DNA of 64,000 nucleotides from Porphyromonas vaginalis (GCF_958301595.1 NZ_CATQJU010000001.1:1116001-1180000); one strand, 5' to 3'; positions 1 through 10,300 are shown, counted from the first letter of the stretch. Numbers and translations are program-made. The notes: generated by a model from the sequence alone, not told the origin.

Positions 1-1
1 G

Positions 2-1420
2 CTAGGAGTCTTTCATCTAGAGAACCAGCAGACCACTTACCTAGCGACTGGTGGCGACCCCGAGCATTACTTGACAAACGTAGCGTGGCACCCCAACAGC
101 AAGAAGGTTTACATAGCCGAGCTAAATAGAGGACAAGATCATCTCTTCCTCAATGGTTACGATGCTCAGACGGGAGCGCACACCGAGACGCTCTTTGAGG
201 AGACTGATGCGCACTATGTCGAGCCACAGCACCCGATGATGTTTGTCCCTGGGAGCCGAGGCGAGCAGTTCGTTTGGGAGTCTCGTCGTGAGGGCTACCG
301 ACAGCTCTATCTCTATAGTATCACGGGCAAATTGATCCGCAAGCTCACCGACATGGAGGGCGAGGTGACCGACATCTACGGCTTCGACCCCAAGGGCGAG
401 CGCATATACTACCAGGCTGCGTACCCCTCACCGCTCGAGCGACACATCTTCGCGAGCGACCTCAAGCGAGGACGTACCATACAGCTGAGCAAGGTAGCCG
501 GAACGCACGAAGCGATCTTTAGTCCCGATAAGCAGTACTATATAGACCAGCTGCAGAGTGCTACCATCGCACGCTCTGTCATGCTTCACGACAATAACGG
601 GCTGCAGCTCCGCCAGATACATCAAGCTCCTGATCCGAGGGTTAAGCTTGATATGCCCAACATCACCACTGGCACGCTCCTAGCGGCTGATGGTAAGACC
701 GAGCTTTACTACCGTCTCATCACGCCGTCTAACTTTGACGAGATGAAGGAGTATCCTGCCATCGTCTACGTCTATGGTGGTCCACATGCTCAGCTAGTCA
801 CCAACACGCCACAGTGGGGTGCCTCGGGCTGGGATCTTTACATGGCACAGCAAGGGTACATCATCTTTACGGTCGACAATCGTGGTAGTGCCGAGCGAGG
901 TGCTGCCTTCGAGCAGGTCATCCATCGTCAGGTTGGTACAGCCGAGATGGCTGATCAGATGAAGGGTGTCGAGTATCTCAAGAGCCTTCCCTATGTAGAT
1001 CGCAATCGTATCGGCGTGTACGGGTGGAGCTTTGGAGGCTTTATGACTACCAACCTGATGCTCACGCACTCCGAGACCTTTAAGGTGGGTGTCGCTGGCG
1101 GTCCCGTCATGGACTGGTCTCGCTACGAGATCATGTATGGCGAGCGGTACAACGACTCGCCTCAGGACAATGCCGAGGGCTATCAGCGCAACAACCTCAT
1201 CGAGCGTGCCAAAGACCTCAAGGGGCGTCTTCTCCTCATCCACGGCACCTCCGACAATGTGGTCGTCTGGCAGCATGCACAAGCCTTTGTCAAGGCGTGT
1301 GTTGATGCACAGACCTATCCCGACCTCTACTACTACCCAGGGCACAAGCACAACGTCATCGGCCCCGACCGCGTGCACCTCAACTATGTCATAACTCGTT
1401 ACTTCCTAGAGCACCTATGA
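2..1420 (+). CDS. ptpA: Prolyl tripeptidyl peptidase (S9 family), 3' part only
   Basis: The reading frame is open from base 2, so this is the C-terminal part of a longer gene that starts outside the window (about 472 codons seen, family usually over 700). The visible part is the end of the beta-propeller followed by the alpha/beta-hydrolase domain. The nucleophile motif GWSFGG has its serine codon at 1028-1030. The charge-relay Asp lies in the HGTSDN segment and the His in PGHKHN near the C-terminus. The segments YGGPHAQLV and RYEIMYGERY resemble, from memory, P. gingivalis PtpA more than its dipeptidyl peptidase IV. PtpA-type enzymes release tripeptides ending in proline at the cell surface or periplasm, feeding peptide catabolism. 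The stop overlaps the first possible purD start as ATGA, so the two may be translationally coupled. Dipeptidyl peptidase IV is the alternative. Confidence 0.8.
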   Translation, partial: LGVFHLENQQTTYLATGGDPEHYLTNVAWHPNSKKVYIAELNRGQDHLFLNGYDAQTGAHTETLFEETDAHYVEPQHPMMFVPGSRGEQFVWESRREGYRQLYLYSITGKLIRKLTDMEGEVTDIYGFDPKGERIYYQAAYPSPLERHIFASDLKRGRTIQLSKVAGTHEAIFSPDKQYYIDQLQSATIARSVMLHDNNGLQLRQIHQAPDPRVKLDMPNITTGTLLAADGKTELYYRLITPSNFDEMKEYPAIVYVYGGPHAQLVTNTPQWGASGWDLYMAQQGYIIFTVDNRGSAERGAAFEQVIHRQVGTAEMADQMKGVEYLKSLPYVDRNRIGVYGWSFGGFMTTNLMLTHSETFKVGVAGGPVMDWSRYEIMYGERYNDSPQDNAEGYQRNNLIERAKDLKGRLLLIHGTSDNVVVWQHAQAFVKACVDAQTYPDLYYYPGHKHNVIGPDRVHLNYVITRYFLEHL

Positions 1421-2790
1421 GCCTTATCTATCCCAACACAAAGCAAGACGAGAAGAAGTCTACAGACGCTGAATTTATGAAGTACGCTAAGATCGAAATG
1501 GTAAAAGCTCCTCAGACCGTCCTCCTCCTCGGTAGCGGCGGACGCGAGTGCGCTATGGCTGCAGCCATAGCTGAGAGCAAGCTACTCAGGAAGCTCTACA
1601 TAGCTCCAGGCAATGCGGGTACTGCTGCTTATGGCACCAACGTCTCAGACATCAACCCTGTCAAGCATGAGACGGTGAGCGAGTTCATATCCACCCACGG
1701 GGTCACGCTCCTCGTCTGTGGCCCCGAGGCTCCGCTCGTCGATGGACTCGTCGACTATCTGCAGGAGGATGCTCGCCATCCCGACCTCCTCATCGTTGGC
1801 CCCGACAAGGCGGGCGCTCATCTCGAGGGTAGCAAGGAGTACAGCAAGGAGTTCATGCGTCGTCACAGCATCCCGACGGCCAGCTACGAGACCTTCGGAC
1901 CTCAAGATATAGAGGAGGCGGAGGAGTTTCTCGATCAGCTCTCCGCACCCTTTGTCCTCAAGGCTGACGGCCTAGCTGCTGGCAAGGGTGTCCTCATCTG
2001 CCAAGATCGTAAAGAAGCTGAGGAGGGGCTAGGCCAACTCTTCAGCGGTATGTTTGGGAGTCGTGGTCAGCGCATCGTCATCGAGGAGTTTCTCGAGGGT
2101 ATCGAGTGCTCCGTCTTTGTTGCTACCGATGGAACCGACTACTGCGTCCTACCCGTTGCCAAGGACTACAAGCGTGTCGGCGATGGAGACACAGGTCCTA
2201 ACACGGGCGGTATGGGAGCCGTTAGCCCCGTGCCTTTTGCCGATGAAGCCTTCATGCAGCGTGTTGAGGAGCGCATCATACGTCCCACGCTAGAGGGCTT
2301 GCAAGAGGAAGGCATACAGTATGTCGGCTTCCTCTTCATCGGACTGATGAATGTAGCGGGCGATCCCTATGTCATCGAGTACAACTGCCGTCTAGGCGAC
2401 CCCGAGACCGAGGTGGTACTGCCACGTATCGAGAGTGACTTTCTCGAGCTACTCATCGCTATGGCGACCGGTCAGGTAGCGGGCTACGATCTAAAGATCT
2501 CACCCGAGGTAGCTATGACGCTCGTCCTCGTATCCAAGGGGTACCCCGGGCATTACGACAAGGGCTTCCCGATCCAGCTACCCGATCCAGCAGAGGGTAT
2601 ACGTATTTATCACTCAGGCACGGCGCTTGACGAAGAGGGACATGTGGTGACCAATGGGGGACGCGTCCTCGCCATCACGGCACGAGGCACCACCATCCAG
2701 GCAGCTCAAGAGGCGTGCTATCGCACCGCCACGCAGACACTCTACGAGGGTAAGAACTACCGCCACGACATAGGCAACGATCTCTTGTAG
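1417..2790 (+). CDS. purD: Phosphoribosylamine--glycine ligase
   Basis: This is GAR synthetase, the ATP-dependent step joining 5-phosphoribosylamine and glycine in cytosolic purine synthesis. The N-terminal GSGGRE motif is at residues 39-44, the ATP-grasp region follows (KADGLAAGKG near 190), and the metal/ATP-binding stretch EYNCRLGDPETE is near 320-335. Family members usually start only a few residues before the GSGGRE strand. The first roughly 27 residues are therefore either a lineage-specific extension or an over-called start. ATG codons at 1477 and 1498 are alternatives, and 1498 gives a conventional N-terminus. The 1417 start is kept because it overlaps the preceding stop as ATGA. A strong intrinsic terminator follows the gene. 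Confidence 0.95.
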   Translation: MSLIYPNTKQDEKKSTDAEFMKYAKIEMVKAPQTVLLLGSGGRECAMAAAIAESKLLRKLYIAPGNAGTAAYGTNVSDINPVKHETVSEFISTHGVTLLVCGPEAPLVDGLVDYLQEDARHPDLLIVGPDKAGAHLEGSKEYSKEFMRRHSIPTASYETFGPQDIEEAEEFLDQLSAPFVLKADGLAAGKGVLICQDRKEAEEGLGQLFSGMFGSRGQRIVIEEFLEGIECSVFVATDGTDYCVLPVAKDYKRVGDGDTGPNTGGMGAVSPVPFADEAFMQRVEERIIRPTLEGLQEEGIQYVGFLFIGLMNVAGDPYVIEYNCRLGDPETEVVLPRIESDFLELLIAMATGQVAGYDLKISPEVAMTLVLVSKGYPGHYDKGFPIQLPDPAEGIRIYHSGTALDEEGHVVTNGGRVLAITARGTTIQAAQEACYRTATQTLYEGKNYRHDIGNDLL

Positions 2791-2824
2791 AGCAGTAGAC
2801 ATAACCCAATAACCTCAAGACAGC

Positions 2825-2870
2825 AAAGGGGGGGAGTAGGAAAATCAGTCCTACTCCCCCCCCCTTTTTT
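2825..2870 (+). terminator. Intrinsic terminator of ptpA-purD
   Basis: A G-rich arm (2825-2841) pairs with a C-rich arm (2849-2865) over about 16 bp around a 7-nt loop and is followed by a run of six T. It lies 35 bases after the purD stop and points in the plus direction. Confidence 0.9.
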
Positions 2871-2914
2871 GTTGTTGAAGCTTTACACTCCTCGTTAGGA
2901 GAGTGCCGACCTTT

Positions 2915-2963
2915 GTGACATCCTCTCTAGGGAAGTAGTCTCTACCCTAGAGAGGTGTGTCAC
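2915..2963 (-). terminator. Long hairpin after the LRR gene
   Basis: GTGACA plus CCTCTCTAGGG (2915-2932) pairs with CCCTAGAGAGG plus TGTCAC (2945-2963), with a small bulge. It lies just beyond the stop of the minus-strand LRR gene. No T tract follows on the minus strand, so it may act as a 3'-end stabilising or weak terminating structure. Confidence 0.5.
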
Positions 2964-2978
2964 GATAGTGCCAAAGGG

Positions 2979-5900
2979 CTACTTGCACACCTTGAGTACT
3001 AGTCTCGTCTGTGTCGTGCTGCCCTCTAGGATGATTAGATAGCTTCCTGATGGCATCGCTGTGTGGTCTATCGCCACGGTCGTCTCAGCGATAGGATACT
3101 CAGCCAGTGTGCGGAGTGTCAGATCTACGACCCGAGCGGTCTGATAGCTAGAGGGTATACCAGATAGTCTCCAGGAACTTCCGTCCACGGCTAGCTCTAT
3201 GCGCTCTGTCGGGAAGGCATCGATGGCAGTGTCCTCTGCGATCTTGAAGCCTCGCCAGATAGGTGACTGCTCATAGTCAGCCTTGCTGCCCTTGGGAACG
3301 ATCAGCTCGCACTGACTCCGGTCTACTCCCTCAAAGGGATCATTCTCGTAGGACGACTGTGGAGGAGTGCTTGTCAGCATCGTCAGTCGCTTGAGACTCT
3401 TACAGCCTCCGAAAGGTGTGTCGCCAAGTATGGTAAGGTGCTCGGGGAAGGTGACCTCAGCCAGCTTCGGTGCGAACCAAAAGGCAAAGTCCTCGATCGT
3501 TTGAGTCTTGTCATGCAGTCTCAGCGCAGTTTCGGTGCGACCTGCAGGGTAAGCGTAGAGGATAGCAAAGTCCTTGCTATATAGGACACCATCCTGTGTG
3601 GCAAAGGCCGTATTGTCGTCGTTTACGACAAAAGCCTGGAGCTTTAAGCAGCCGAGGAAGGGATTTTGACCTAACAGTGGTGCCGCAGCACCGATGGTCA
3701 CACGCTTTAGGTTCGTCGACTCAGCAAACGCAGCATAGTCTAGCTGCTCGAGAGAGCTGGGGAGCTCTAGCTGTTGGAGTGCATGGCAGTGCCAAAAGGC
3801 CTTCTCGCCAATGTGTGTCAACCCTGCTCCAAACTTGATGGAGCCTATAGACTCACACTCTTGGAAGGCTCCCATTGCTATCTCTTGTAGCGAGTTGGGT
3901 AGCTCCAGTTGCTTGAGGCTTCGGCAGTTTTTGAAAGCATCTAGACCGATGGTCTTCAACCCCTCGGAGAAGTGTATCGTGTGCAGAAGGTTGTTGTCCT
4001 GAAAAGCGGTCTCTTCGATACGCTCCACATCGGCAGGTATCGTCACCTCTAGGAGGGCACGGCAGCCGTCGAAGCAGGAGGCGGGGATCGTCTTGATCCC
4101 GTTAGGTATCGTGACGCTCTGCAGTGCCTCGGCACCTAGGAATGCCTCTGGCTCAAAGGCATCCATCCGACTAGGCAGCTGAACCTTTGTGAGGCTTGTA
4201 GCATTGTCAAAGAGTCGCTTGTTAAGCACCTTGACACCCTCTGGGATAGTTACCTCCTTGAGGTTAGCACAGTAGGTGAAAGCGTATCCCCCGAGGTACT
4301 CTAGGTCACGTGGCAAGGTAATCTGCTCAAGAGCGTTGCACACCCCAAAGGCGGTACTATTGATACGAGTCACCTCATCGGAGATAGAGAGCTTCTGTAG
4401 CTTGATACACTTCCAGAAGGCTCCGATGCCTATCTCTCGTATATTCTTAGGTAGTACAAGCTCCTCGATAGAGCAGCAGTGGTAGAAGAGCTTGTCCGGT
4501 AGGAGCGTCTCCTGCCCCTCGGGTACGACATACTCTCTCATCGTGCCTTGGTCATCAACCTTGATGTAGTATACGCCTCCAGGTACGATGCGAGCCTCCG
4601 AGAGGTCTAGCTTGCGGATACGCGCGTGGGGAACCTCTGCGGCATACTCATCAGAGCCACAGAACTGGCGGATAACTCTTAGGTCACTACCGTTTAGCTC
4701 GCCCTTGATCTTGATAGAGGTAGCAGACTCCCACATCTCTACGGGACCATCCTCTTGGAGTCGTCCAGCGACGTTGGTATAGACTACGTCAAAGGCGTCG
4801 TCTCCCTCTTCGGAGCAACCAGACCCGTCGCCCTCGACAGAGACCATCCACCCCTTTTGTACAGCTATTTGGGTCTTGCTCTTGGGAGCTGCAGGAGTGC
4901 CGTTAAAGAGCATACACCCACCGAGGTCGTTCTTTGAGTCTTCGTCACGACGCTCTCTCAGCGATCTGTATAGCGCATTGAGTGCGCAAGCATCGAGTGC
5001 CGTACCATCGATCTTGACAAAGTAGATATTGTAGGCATTAGGTAGCGTGAGAGCCGTGATAGGGTTGTCACTCACGGTGATACTCTTGAGGGCAAATAGC
5101 TGTGTGACTGACGAGAGATCCTTGATCTGATTCTTAGGACAGGAGAGCACCTCTAGCCCATAAGCACTAGAGAGGTCTAGCTCAGTCAGCTTGTTGTCGA
5201 CACAGGTGAGAGTCTTGAGTCTACTAAGCTGGTTGAGACCAGGTATCTCTTTGAGTGCACACTGGCTCACATCGAGCGACTGAATACTTGGTGAGAGCTG
5301 GAGTGTCTCTAGCGTAGGATTGACTGAGCAGTCGAGAGAAGTGAGTGAGTAGCAGTCGCTTAGATCGATCTTCTTGAGCTTGTTGGAGTAGCAGGCTACA
5401 TCTTTGAGTCGCTTCATCTTGGAGCAGTTGAGCTCGGTCAGGCTGTTGTTATTGCAAGCCAGCACCTCAAGATTAGGACAGCCAGAGAGGTCTAACTGTG
5501 TGAAGGCACATCCCTGACAGTCGAGAAACTTGAGCTTGTCTAGTCCCGTGAGGTTGAGCTCCGAGAGTGACTCGCTATAGCTCACCATCAGGGTCTCTAG
5601 GAGTGGCGAGCCTGATAGGTCTAGCTTCGTGAGTCCGATATAAGGTAGGAGGACCGTCTTTAGCTTGCTCGGTGAGGGTAGTGTGAGCTGGGTGATAACC
5701 CCCATGAAGCTCTTGCCAGCGACTAGATAGGTGAGCTCGAGGTTTTGAGATAGATCTAGCTCTGTCAGAGCCAGTCCCGATAGGTCGAGGTACTCCAAGC
5801 GTGGCATTCCCTTGAGATTGACCGAAGAGATAAAGGGACAGGTACTCAGATCTAGCTTCTTCAGCTGAGGAGCTTGCTGAGGTAGTGCCAGGCTACGTAG

Positions 5901-6398
5901 CTTATTATTATTGGTACAGACGATGCTGTCTAGCTGCGCGCAGTGTGATAAGTCGAGCGACTTGACTTGCGAGTCTTGTAGCAAGAGGTAGCGTAGCTTC
6001 GTGCTTTTCGTCAGATCCAGCACCTCGTGAAAGTTCTTGCGAGAGATAAGGTCTGTCAGCTGGGGCATTTGCGATACATCGAGCTTGAGGAGGTTATTGC
6101 CCGAGCACTCTAAGACAGCGACATCACCCTCTATGGTGAGCGTGCGGTCTATCAGTTGGGCCTTGATAGCCGTTGCTTTGTTTTTGTAGAGATCTTTTGT
6201 CTCAGAGGTGCCATCGCCCCAGACGAACTTGACTGTTCCGTCTTGTCGTCCCATGAGTAGTAGCTTGTACTCAGATCCGACCTGCCCAGCGAAGGTCATG
6301 GAGATGCGCCCTTCCTGAGCGAACACTGAACTAATCCCGGCCCCAGCACAGAGCAGCAAGGCGAGAAATGCGATACAACGCGTAATGAGTTTATTCAT
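2979..6398 (-). CDS. Secreted leucine-rich-repeat protein with BspA-type repeats and T9SS-like C-terminus
   Basis: This 1139-residue protein has a signal peptide (hydrophobic stretch about residues 8-26, likely cleavage after VFAQ). Residues about 80-470 carry repeats of the LDLSxCxxLxxLxC type. A linker around 490-600 includes a cysteine-containing segment. A second block, about residues 610-1020, has the different BspA/LRR_5 repeat (IGxxAFxxCxxLxxLxLPxSL). The last 75 residues end in a GSYLIILEG strand and a basic tail, matching the pattern of type IX sorting domains. BspA proteins are adhesins that bind host matrix or other bacteria, so a surface adhesin is likely, but the ligand cannot be seen. 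A promoter box on the minus strand at 6475-6482 fits this start. Confidence 0.85.
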   Translation of the reverse strand: MNKLITRCIAFLALLLCAGAGISSVFAQEGRISMTFAGQVGSEYKLLLMGRQDGTVKFVWGDGTSETKDLYKNKATAIKAQLIDRTLTIEGDVAVLECSGNNLLKLDVSQMPQLTDLISRKNFHEVLDLTKSTKLRYLLLQDSQVKSLDLSHCAQLDSIVCTNNNKLRSLALPQQAPQLKKLDLSTCPFISSVNLKGMPRLEYLDLSGLALTELDLSQNLELTYLVAGKSFMGVITQLTLPSPSKLKTVLLPYIGLTKLDLSGSPLLETLMVSYSESLSELNLTGLDKLKFLDCQGCAFTQLDLSGCPNLEVLACNNNSLTELNCSKMKRLKDVACYSNKLKKIDLSDCYSLTSLDCSVNPTLETLQLSPSIQSLDVSQCALKEIPGLNQLSRLKTLTCVDNKLTELDLSSAYGLEVLSCPKNQIKDLSSVTQLFALKSITVSDNPITALTLPNAYNIYFVKIDGTALDACALNALYRSLRERRDEDSKNDLGGCMLFNGTPAAPKSKTQIAVQKGWMVSVEGDGSGCSEEGDDAFDVVYTNVAGRLQEDGPVEMWESATSIKIKGELNGSDLRVIRQFCGSDEYAAEVPHARIRKLDLSEARIVPGGVYYIKVDDQGTMREYVVPEGQETLLPDKLFYHCCSIEELVLPKNIREIGIGAFWKCIKLQKLSISDEVTRINSTAFGVCNALEQITLPRDLEYLGGYAFTYCANLKEVTIPEGVKVLNKRLFDNATSLTKVQLPSRMDAFEPEAFLGAEALQSVTIPNGIKTIPASCFDGCRALLEVTIPADVERIEETAFQDNNLLHTIHFSEGLKTIGLDAFKNCRSLKQLELPNSLQEIAMGAFQECESIGSIKFGAGLTHIGEKAFWHCHALQQLELPSSLEQLDYAAFAESTNLKRVTIGAAAPLLGQNPFLGCLKLQAFVVNDDNTAFATQDGVLYSKDFAILYAYPAGRTETALRLHDKTQTIEDFAFWFAPKLAEVTFPEHLTILGDTPFGGCKSLKRLTMLTSTPPQSSYENDPFEGVDRSQCELIVPKGSKADYEQSPIWRGFKIAEDTAIDAFPTERIELAVDGSSWRLSGIPSSYQTARVVDLTLRTLAEYPIAETTVAIDHTAMPSGSYLIILEGSTTQTRLVLKVCK

Positions 6399-6710
6399 AC
6401 TAATAGTAGTTTTGGATGTGACTGTCCCGAGCTGTGTTGCCTTAAAAAAAGAGTTGCAAGGGATATTTTGGATGCAAATATAATGAAATGTTCTTTAAGC
6501 AGTTTCTTTTACACCCATATCTAGACGTCCTTGTATCAAATGCGATGCGATTAGGATATTACGATCTGGCTTATTTCCTGACGAATACGCTTTTCGATCC
6601 GATTCCTACGTGGAGAATCGAAAATAGCCTCGTGGAAAATTCCAGATCTTCCGCCACTATGTTGTGATTGCTTATTATCATGTGATCTTCCTCGGCCAGT
6701 GCTGACGCTT
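6399..6710. other. Intergenic region with a two-unit palindrome array
   Basis: There is no convincing gene here. The stretch holds the promoter of the LRR gene. At 6603-6640 there are two near-palindromes (cores around CTACGTGG and CCTCGTGG) whose centres lie 22 bp apart, the same spacing as the larger arrays in this window. It looks like a decayed or short member of that family. Confidence 0.55.
6475..6482 (-). promoter_or_regulatory. Promoter -7 box (TATATTTG) of the LRR gene
   Basis: The minus strand reads TATATTTG, a match to the Bacteroidota TAnnTTTG element, about 77 bases before the start codon. No clear TTTG -33 box is seen at the usual spacing. Confidence 0.6.
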
Positions 6711-7295
6711 CATATACAATGAACTCATCGACCTCCCCACTCCTCGCTTGTCGCTCGTGTGAACCTTCTGAAAGAGCAATTATGATGCGTCAGCCCTAGC
6801 AGGGCAAATTCAATCCCGACTCATTACAATAATTTAAAGTCGACTACATATCGATACGGAGCTGTGTCGGGGAAAAGTGATTTCCACGTGGATATTTCAA
6901 AATCTCCACGTGGGGAATAAAAAATTCCTCGGAGGAATGAAATGAAACTTCGGAGGAATGAAATGAAACTTCGGAAGAAATGAATCACGCCCACGTGGAA
7001 AATAAAAAATATCCACGTGGAGATTTGAGATTCCCCACGTGGATATTCGAGAAAGGAGGGAATCGGACGAATTCCCCTGTAAAGATATGTAATCAGAGAT
7101 TAGAGGCTAGAGATTAGAGATTAGGGGTTAGAGATCCGATCACTCTGATAGCTCCGATGGTCTCGATAGCTAACAGCCAACAGCTAACAGCCAACAGCCA
7201 ATCCATGGTTGACACATATATAGGGAGCTCATCTAAGCCTCGCTTGTTGCTCATGTGTGGCTCCTGACAGAGCGATTATAGTGGGTCGGCCCTGA
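6711..7295 (+). repeat. Composite intergenic repeat, copy R1 (upstream of porU)
   Basis: This copy is clearly similar to 32161-32769 and 47501-47947. Order of parts: a 5' flank resembling the 3' flank; a conserved CTACATATCG segment; the palindrome array (6880-7045); a conserved GTAAAGATATGTAA segment; six AGAGATT-type heptads from 7095; five GCYAACA-type heptads followed by CCATGG; a TATA-rich segment; and a conserved 3' end with GCTCCTGACAGAGCGATTATA. It ends about 40 bp before the porU promoter box. It holds no credible coding sequence. Confidence 0.9.
6880..7045. repeat. Array of eight palindromes with 21-22 bp period (R1)
   Basis: Palindrome centres are near 6887.5, 6909.5, 6931, 6952, 6973, 6994.5, 7016.5 and 7038.5, a spacing of 21 to 22 bp throughout. 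Units 1, 2, 6, 7 and 8 have CCACGTGG cores. Units 3-5 have TTCGGAGGAA-type cores. Spacers are A/T-rich. This regularity puts every site on about the same face of the DNA helix. See findings. Confidence 0.9.
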
Positions 7296-7335
7296 TTTCT
7301 CGGCGGCGATGCCGAGACCAAAGGGAAGATTGTGG

Positions 7336-7343
7336 TATATTTG
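7336..7343 (+). promoter_or_regulatory. Promoter -7 box (TATATTTG) of porU
   Basis: A perfect TAnnTTTG match. A transcript starting about 7 bases downstream would exclude the most upstream possible porU start at 7309 and supports a start near 7399-7405. Confidence 0.65.
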
Positions 7344-7398
7344 CACTGTCGGTCGTGGCTATGGATATACTATAAGTAGCTATCCCCACGTTATTAGA

Positions 7399-10300
7399 AT
7401 GCTTATGAGATATAGACTCCTATATATATACAGACCTATTTGCCTGCTACTGGTCATGCTGCTTGCCACGCTGCTGGGACTGGAGGCACAGTCCTCATCC
7501 TATGCTCCGCTTCGTGAGGGGCACTGGGCGCGACTCTCTGTGACACGTACGGGCGTGCATAAGGTTACCTTTGCGGCACTGCGCGAGGCGGGCATTGCGA
7601 ATCCTGCCGAGGTACGTCTCTTCGGACGAGGCGGAGCGATGCTCAGCGAGGTACTAGAGGATAACAGTTTGCAGCTGACGCCTGTCCCCACCTATGTGGC
7701 TGATGAGGCGGTCTACTTTTACGCTACGGGGACGACCGAGTGGATCCCTGAGGTGTCGCAGCAGACCTTCCGCCATCAGCAAAATATCTATAGCAACAAG
7801 GGGTACTACCTAGCGACCGATCGCGCGGATCTGTCAGCGCACCGTATCGACTCTCAGGTTGCGCAACAGGCTACGGAGGCGGCTGTGCGGACGAGCTTCT
7901 TGGCGCATGTGGTGCATGAGGAGGATCGCCACTCGCTGCGTGCCTCGGGACGTAAGCTCTTTGGCGAGCCGATCGGGGGGCATCCGCTCTCGGTATCGCT
8001 CTCGCTACCGACGCCATTGGTGTCTGCAGCTGAGGGACAGCTGGGTGTGGCTTATGTGGGGTTACCTGACAAAGATCAGACGCTGGAGCTGACGGTGCAG
8101 CTAGGTGGTGAGACCTACCAAGATGTCATCAGGTGGAGTGAGGATAGCTCCACGAGTACCTATCTGGCTGGGATCCATCATGTCAAGCGCTTTGCTGCGC
8201 ACCTTCCCTCTGAAGCTCAGAGCGTGGAGGCGCAGCTACAGATAGCACCTGCAGGGCGGGCGGCTTATCTAGACTATGTGACACTGGTGGCACCAGTCGC
8301 TTTGCAGTATGGGGGCAAGGGGCAGTTGGCCTTTCGTAATTTCTCCGCAACGCCAGGCGCGATTGCCGAGCACCGCATCGGGATGACAGGCTCTGCTGGT
8401 GCGCTACAACTGTGGGAACGTACGGCCGAGGGGCAGGTAACGAGCTTGTCCGCAGCGGAGCAGGGTGGCGCCTTGACCTTTACGGGTGCGGTGACAGACG
8501 GGACGGGCCGTCCTGTGGAGTATACGCTCTTTGCTCTGACAGATGCTTATCCTGTGGAGCAGGTGGTGACACTGCCTCACGGAGGGGTGCGTCTAGACAC
8601 GGTGCCGGACTATCTGATGATCACGACAGAAGCATTGCGCCCCGCAGCAGAGCGCTTGGCCATCTACCACAGAGCGCACTCGGGGCTACGGGTGCAGGTG
8701 GTGACGCAGCAGGAGCTTTTTGATGAGTATAATGGTGGCACGCCCGATGCGACGGCTTATCGCTTGATGCTGTGGGACTACAAGCAACGCTATGAGGCGG
8801 AGCATGGTGCGGGTAGCTACCACCCGTTGCTGCTCCTAATGGGCGATGGTGCATACGACAATCGAAAGGTATCGCAAGACTGGAGCTCACGGGACTTGCA
8901 GCAGACGGAGTTCCTGCTGACTTATCAAGGAGAGAACTCGACCAATGTCTACAGCTACTCGACGGATGACTACTTTGGTCTCCTCTCAGAGGGTCAGCGT
9001 GGTGTAGGTATCGGGGCTCAGCCCCTCTCGGTGGGTATCGGTCGTCTGACGGTACGGACGCTGGCTGAGGCTGAGGCAGTGGTGGATAAAATAATCCGCT
9101 ACGATAGCGAGCAGGTGCCAGGGGTGTGGCGTACACGTGCTTGCTATGTAGCGGACAATATGGATGGTTACTCGCACCTAAGCCAGGCGGACCGCATTGC
9201 TCAGCTTATGGAGCGGTTGCAGCCAGAGCTGATCGTCTCTAAAGTCTATATGGATGCTTACGCGCACAAAAATGTGGGCGGGCGTACCTCGGTGCCAGAT
9301 GCGCGCCGCAAGCTGATGGGCGAGCTACAGAAGGGGTTGCTCCTCCTAGACTATACGGGACACGGGGGGCCTGCAGCGTGGAGCGATGAGCAGATCTTGA
9401 CGCAGGCAGATATTGTGCGCTTTGACTATCCCCACCTGCCGGTCTGGATCACGGCGACTTGTGACTTTACCAATTACGACCATCCGCAGACGTCGGCTGG
9501 GGAGTCGGCTATGCTCAATCCGACTAGTGGGGCTATCGCGCTCTACACGACTACGCGCGTGGTGATGGATGTAGCTAATGAGCAGATGAATAGGGCACTA
9601 CATGAGAGTCTCTTTACGCCTCAAGCGGATGGTTTCCTTCGTCCTATGGGCATCGTGATGCGTGATGCGAAAAACGGTCTGATAAGCTACGATACGACGA
9701 ATAAGTTGAACTTTTTCCTACTCGGCGATCCCGCTCTGCGCCTTCGTATGCCAGCCTACGAGACGGTCCTCACGGAGCTGGCGGGTGTCTCGCTCGACAA
9801 CCTCTCGGAGGGTGAGGCGGTGCCACTCCACGCGATGGATAGTGTGCAGGTGCGAGGCTACGTGGCGAGCAGTCAGGGGGTTGTGCAGGGTGACTTCACG
9901 GGCCGGCTCTTTGTGACGGTCTTTGATGCTAAGGCTCAGGTCAAGACGCACATTGATAATGCGCCTGGCAAGGACCCTGACGAGATACGGACCTTCGAGG
10001 ATTACTCGGGAATGCTCTATGCGGGTATCGCTGAGGTAAAAGAGGGACACTTTGACTTCTCTTTTATAGTCCCTAAAGACCTTCCTTATAGTGGGGGCAA
10101 TGGTAAGATCAATCTCTATGCTTACAGTGACGCGAAGGGTAGCGAGCCATACGAAGCGATGGGCGTGAGCCATGCGATCTGTGTCAAGCCTGGAGTGGGT
10201 GAGCACAGTGTGGTCGATACGATACCGCCAGAGATACGGGAGCTATACCTAGGTCATCCAAACTTCTCGATGGAGAATCCGATCGGCTCGACACCACTCT

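Noticed and set aside
794-1378. 194-codon minus-strand reading frame
   Set aside because: Antisense shadow of the S9 peptidase gene, whose catalytic motifs are clear on the plus strand.
6880-7045. Possible CRISPR array because of regular spacing
   Set aside because: Units are 8-16 bp palindromes with A/T-rich spacers of similar sequence, not 25-37 bp identical repeats with unique spacers, and no cas genes are present.
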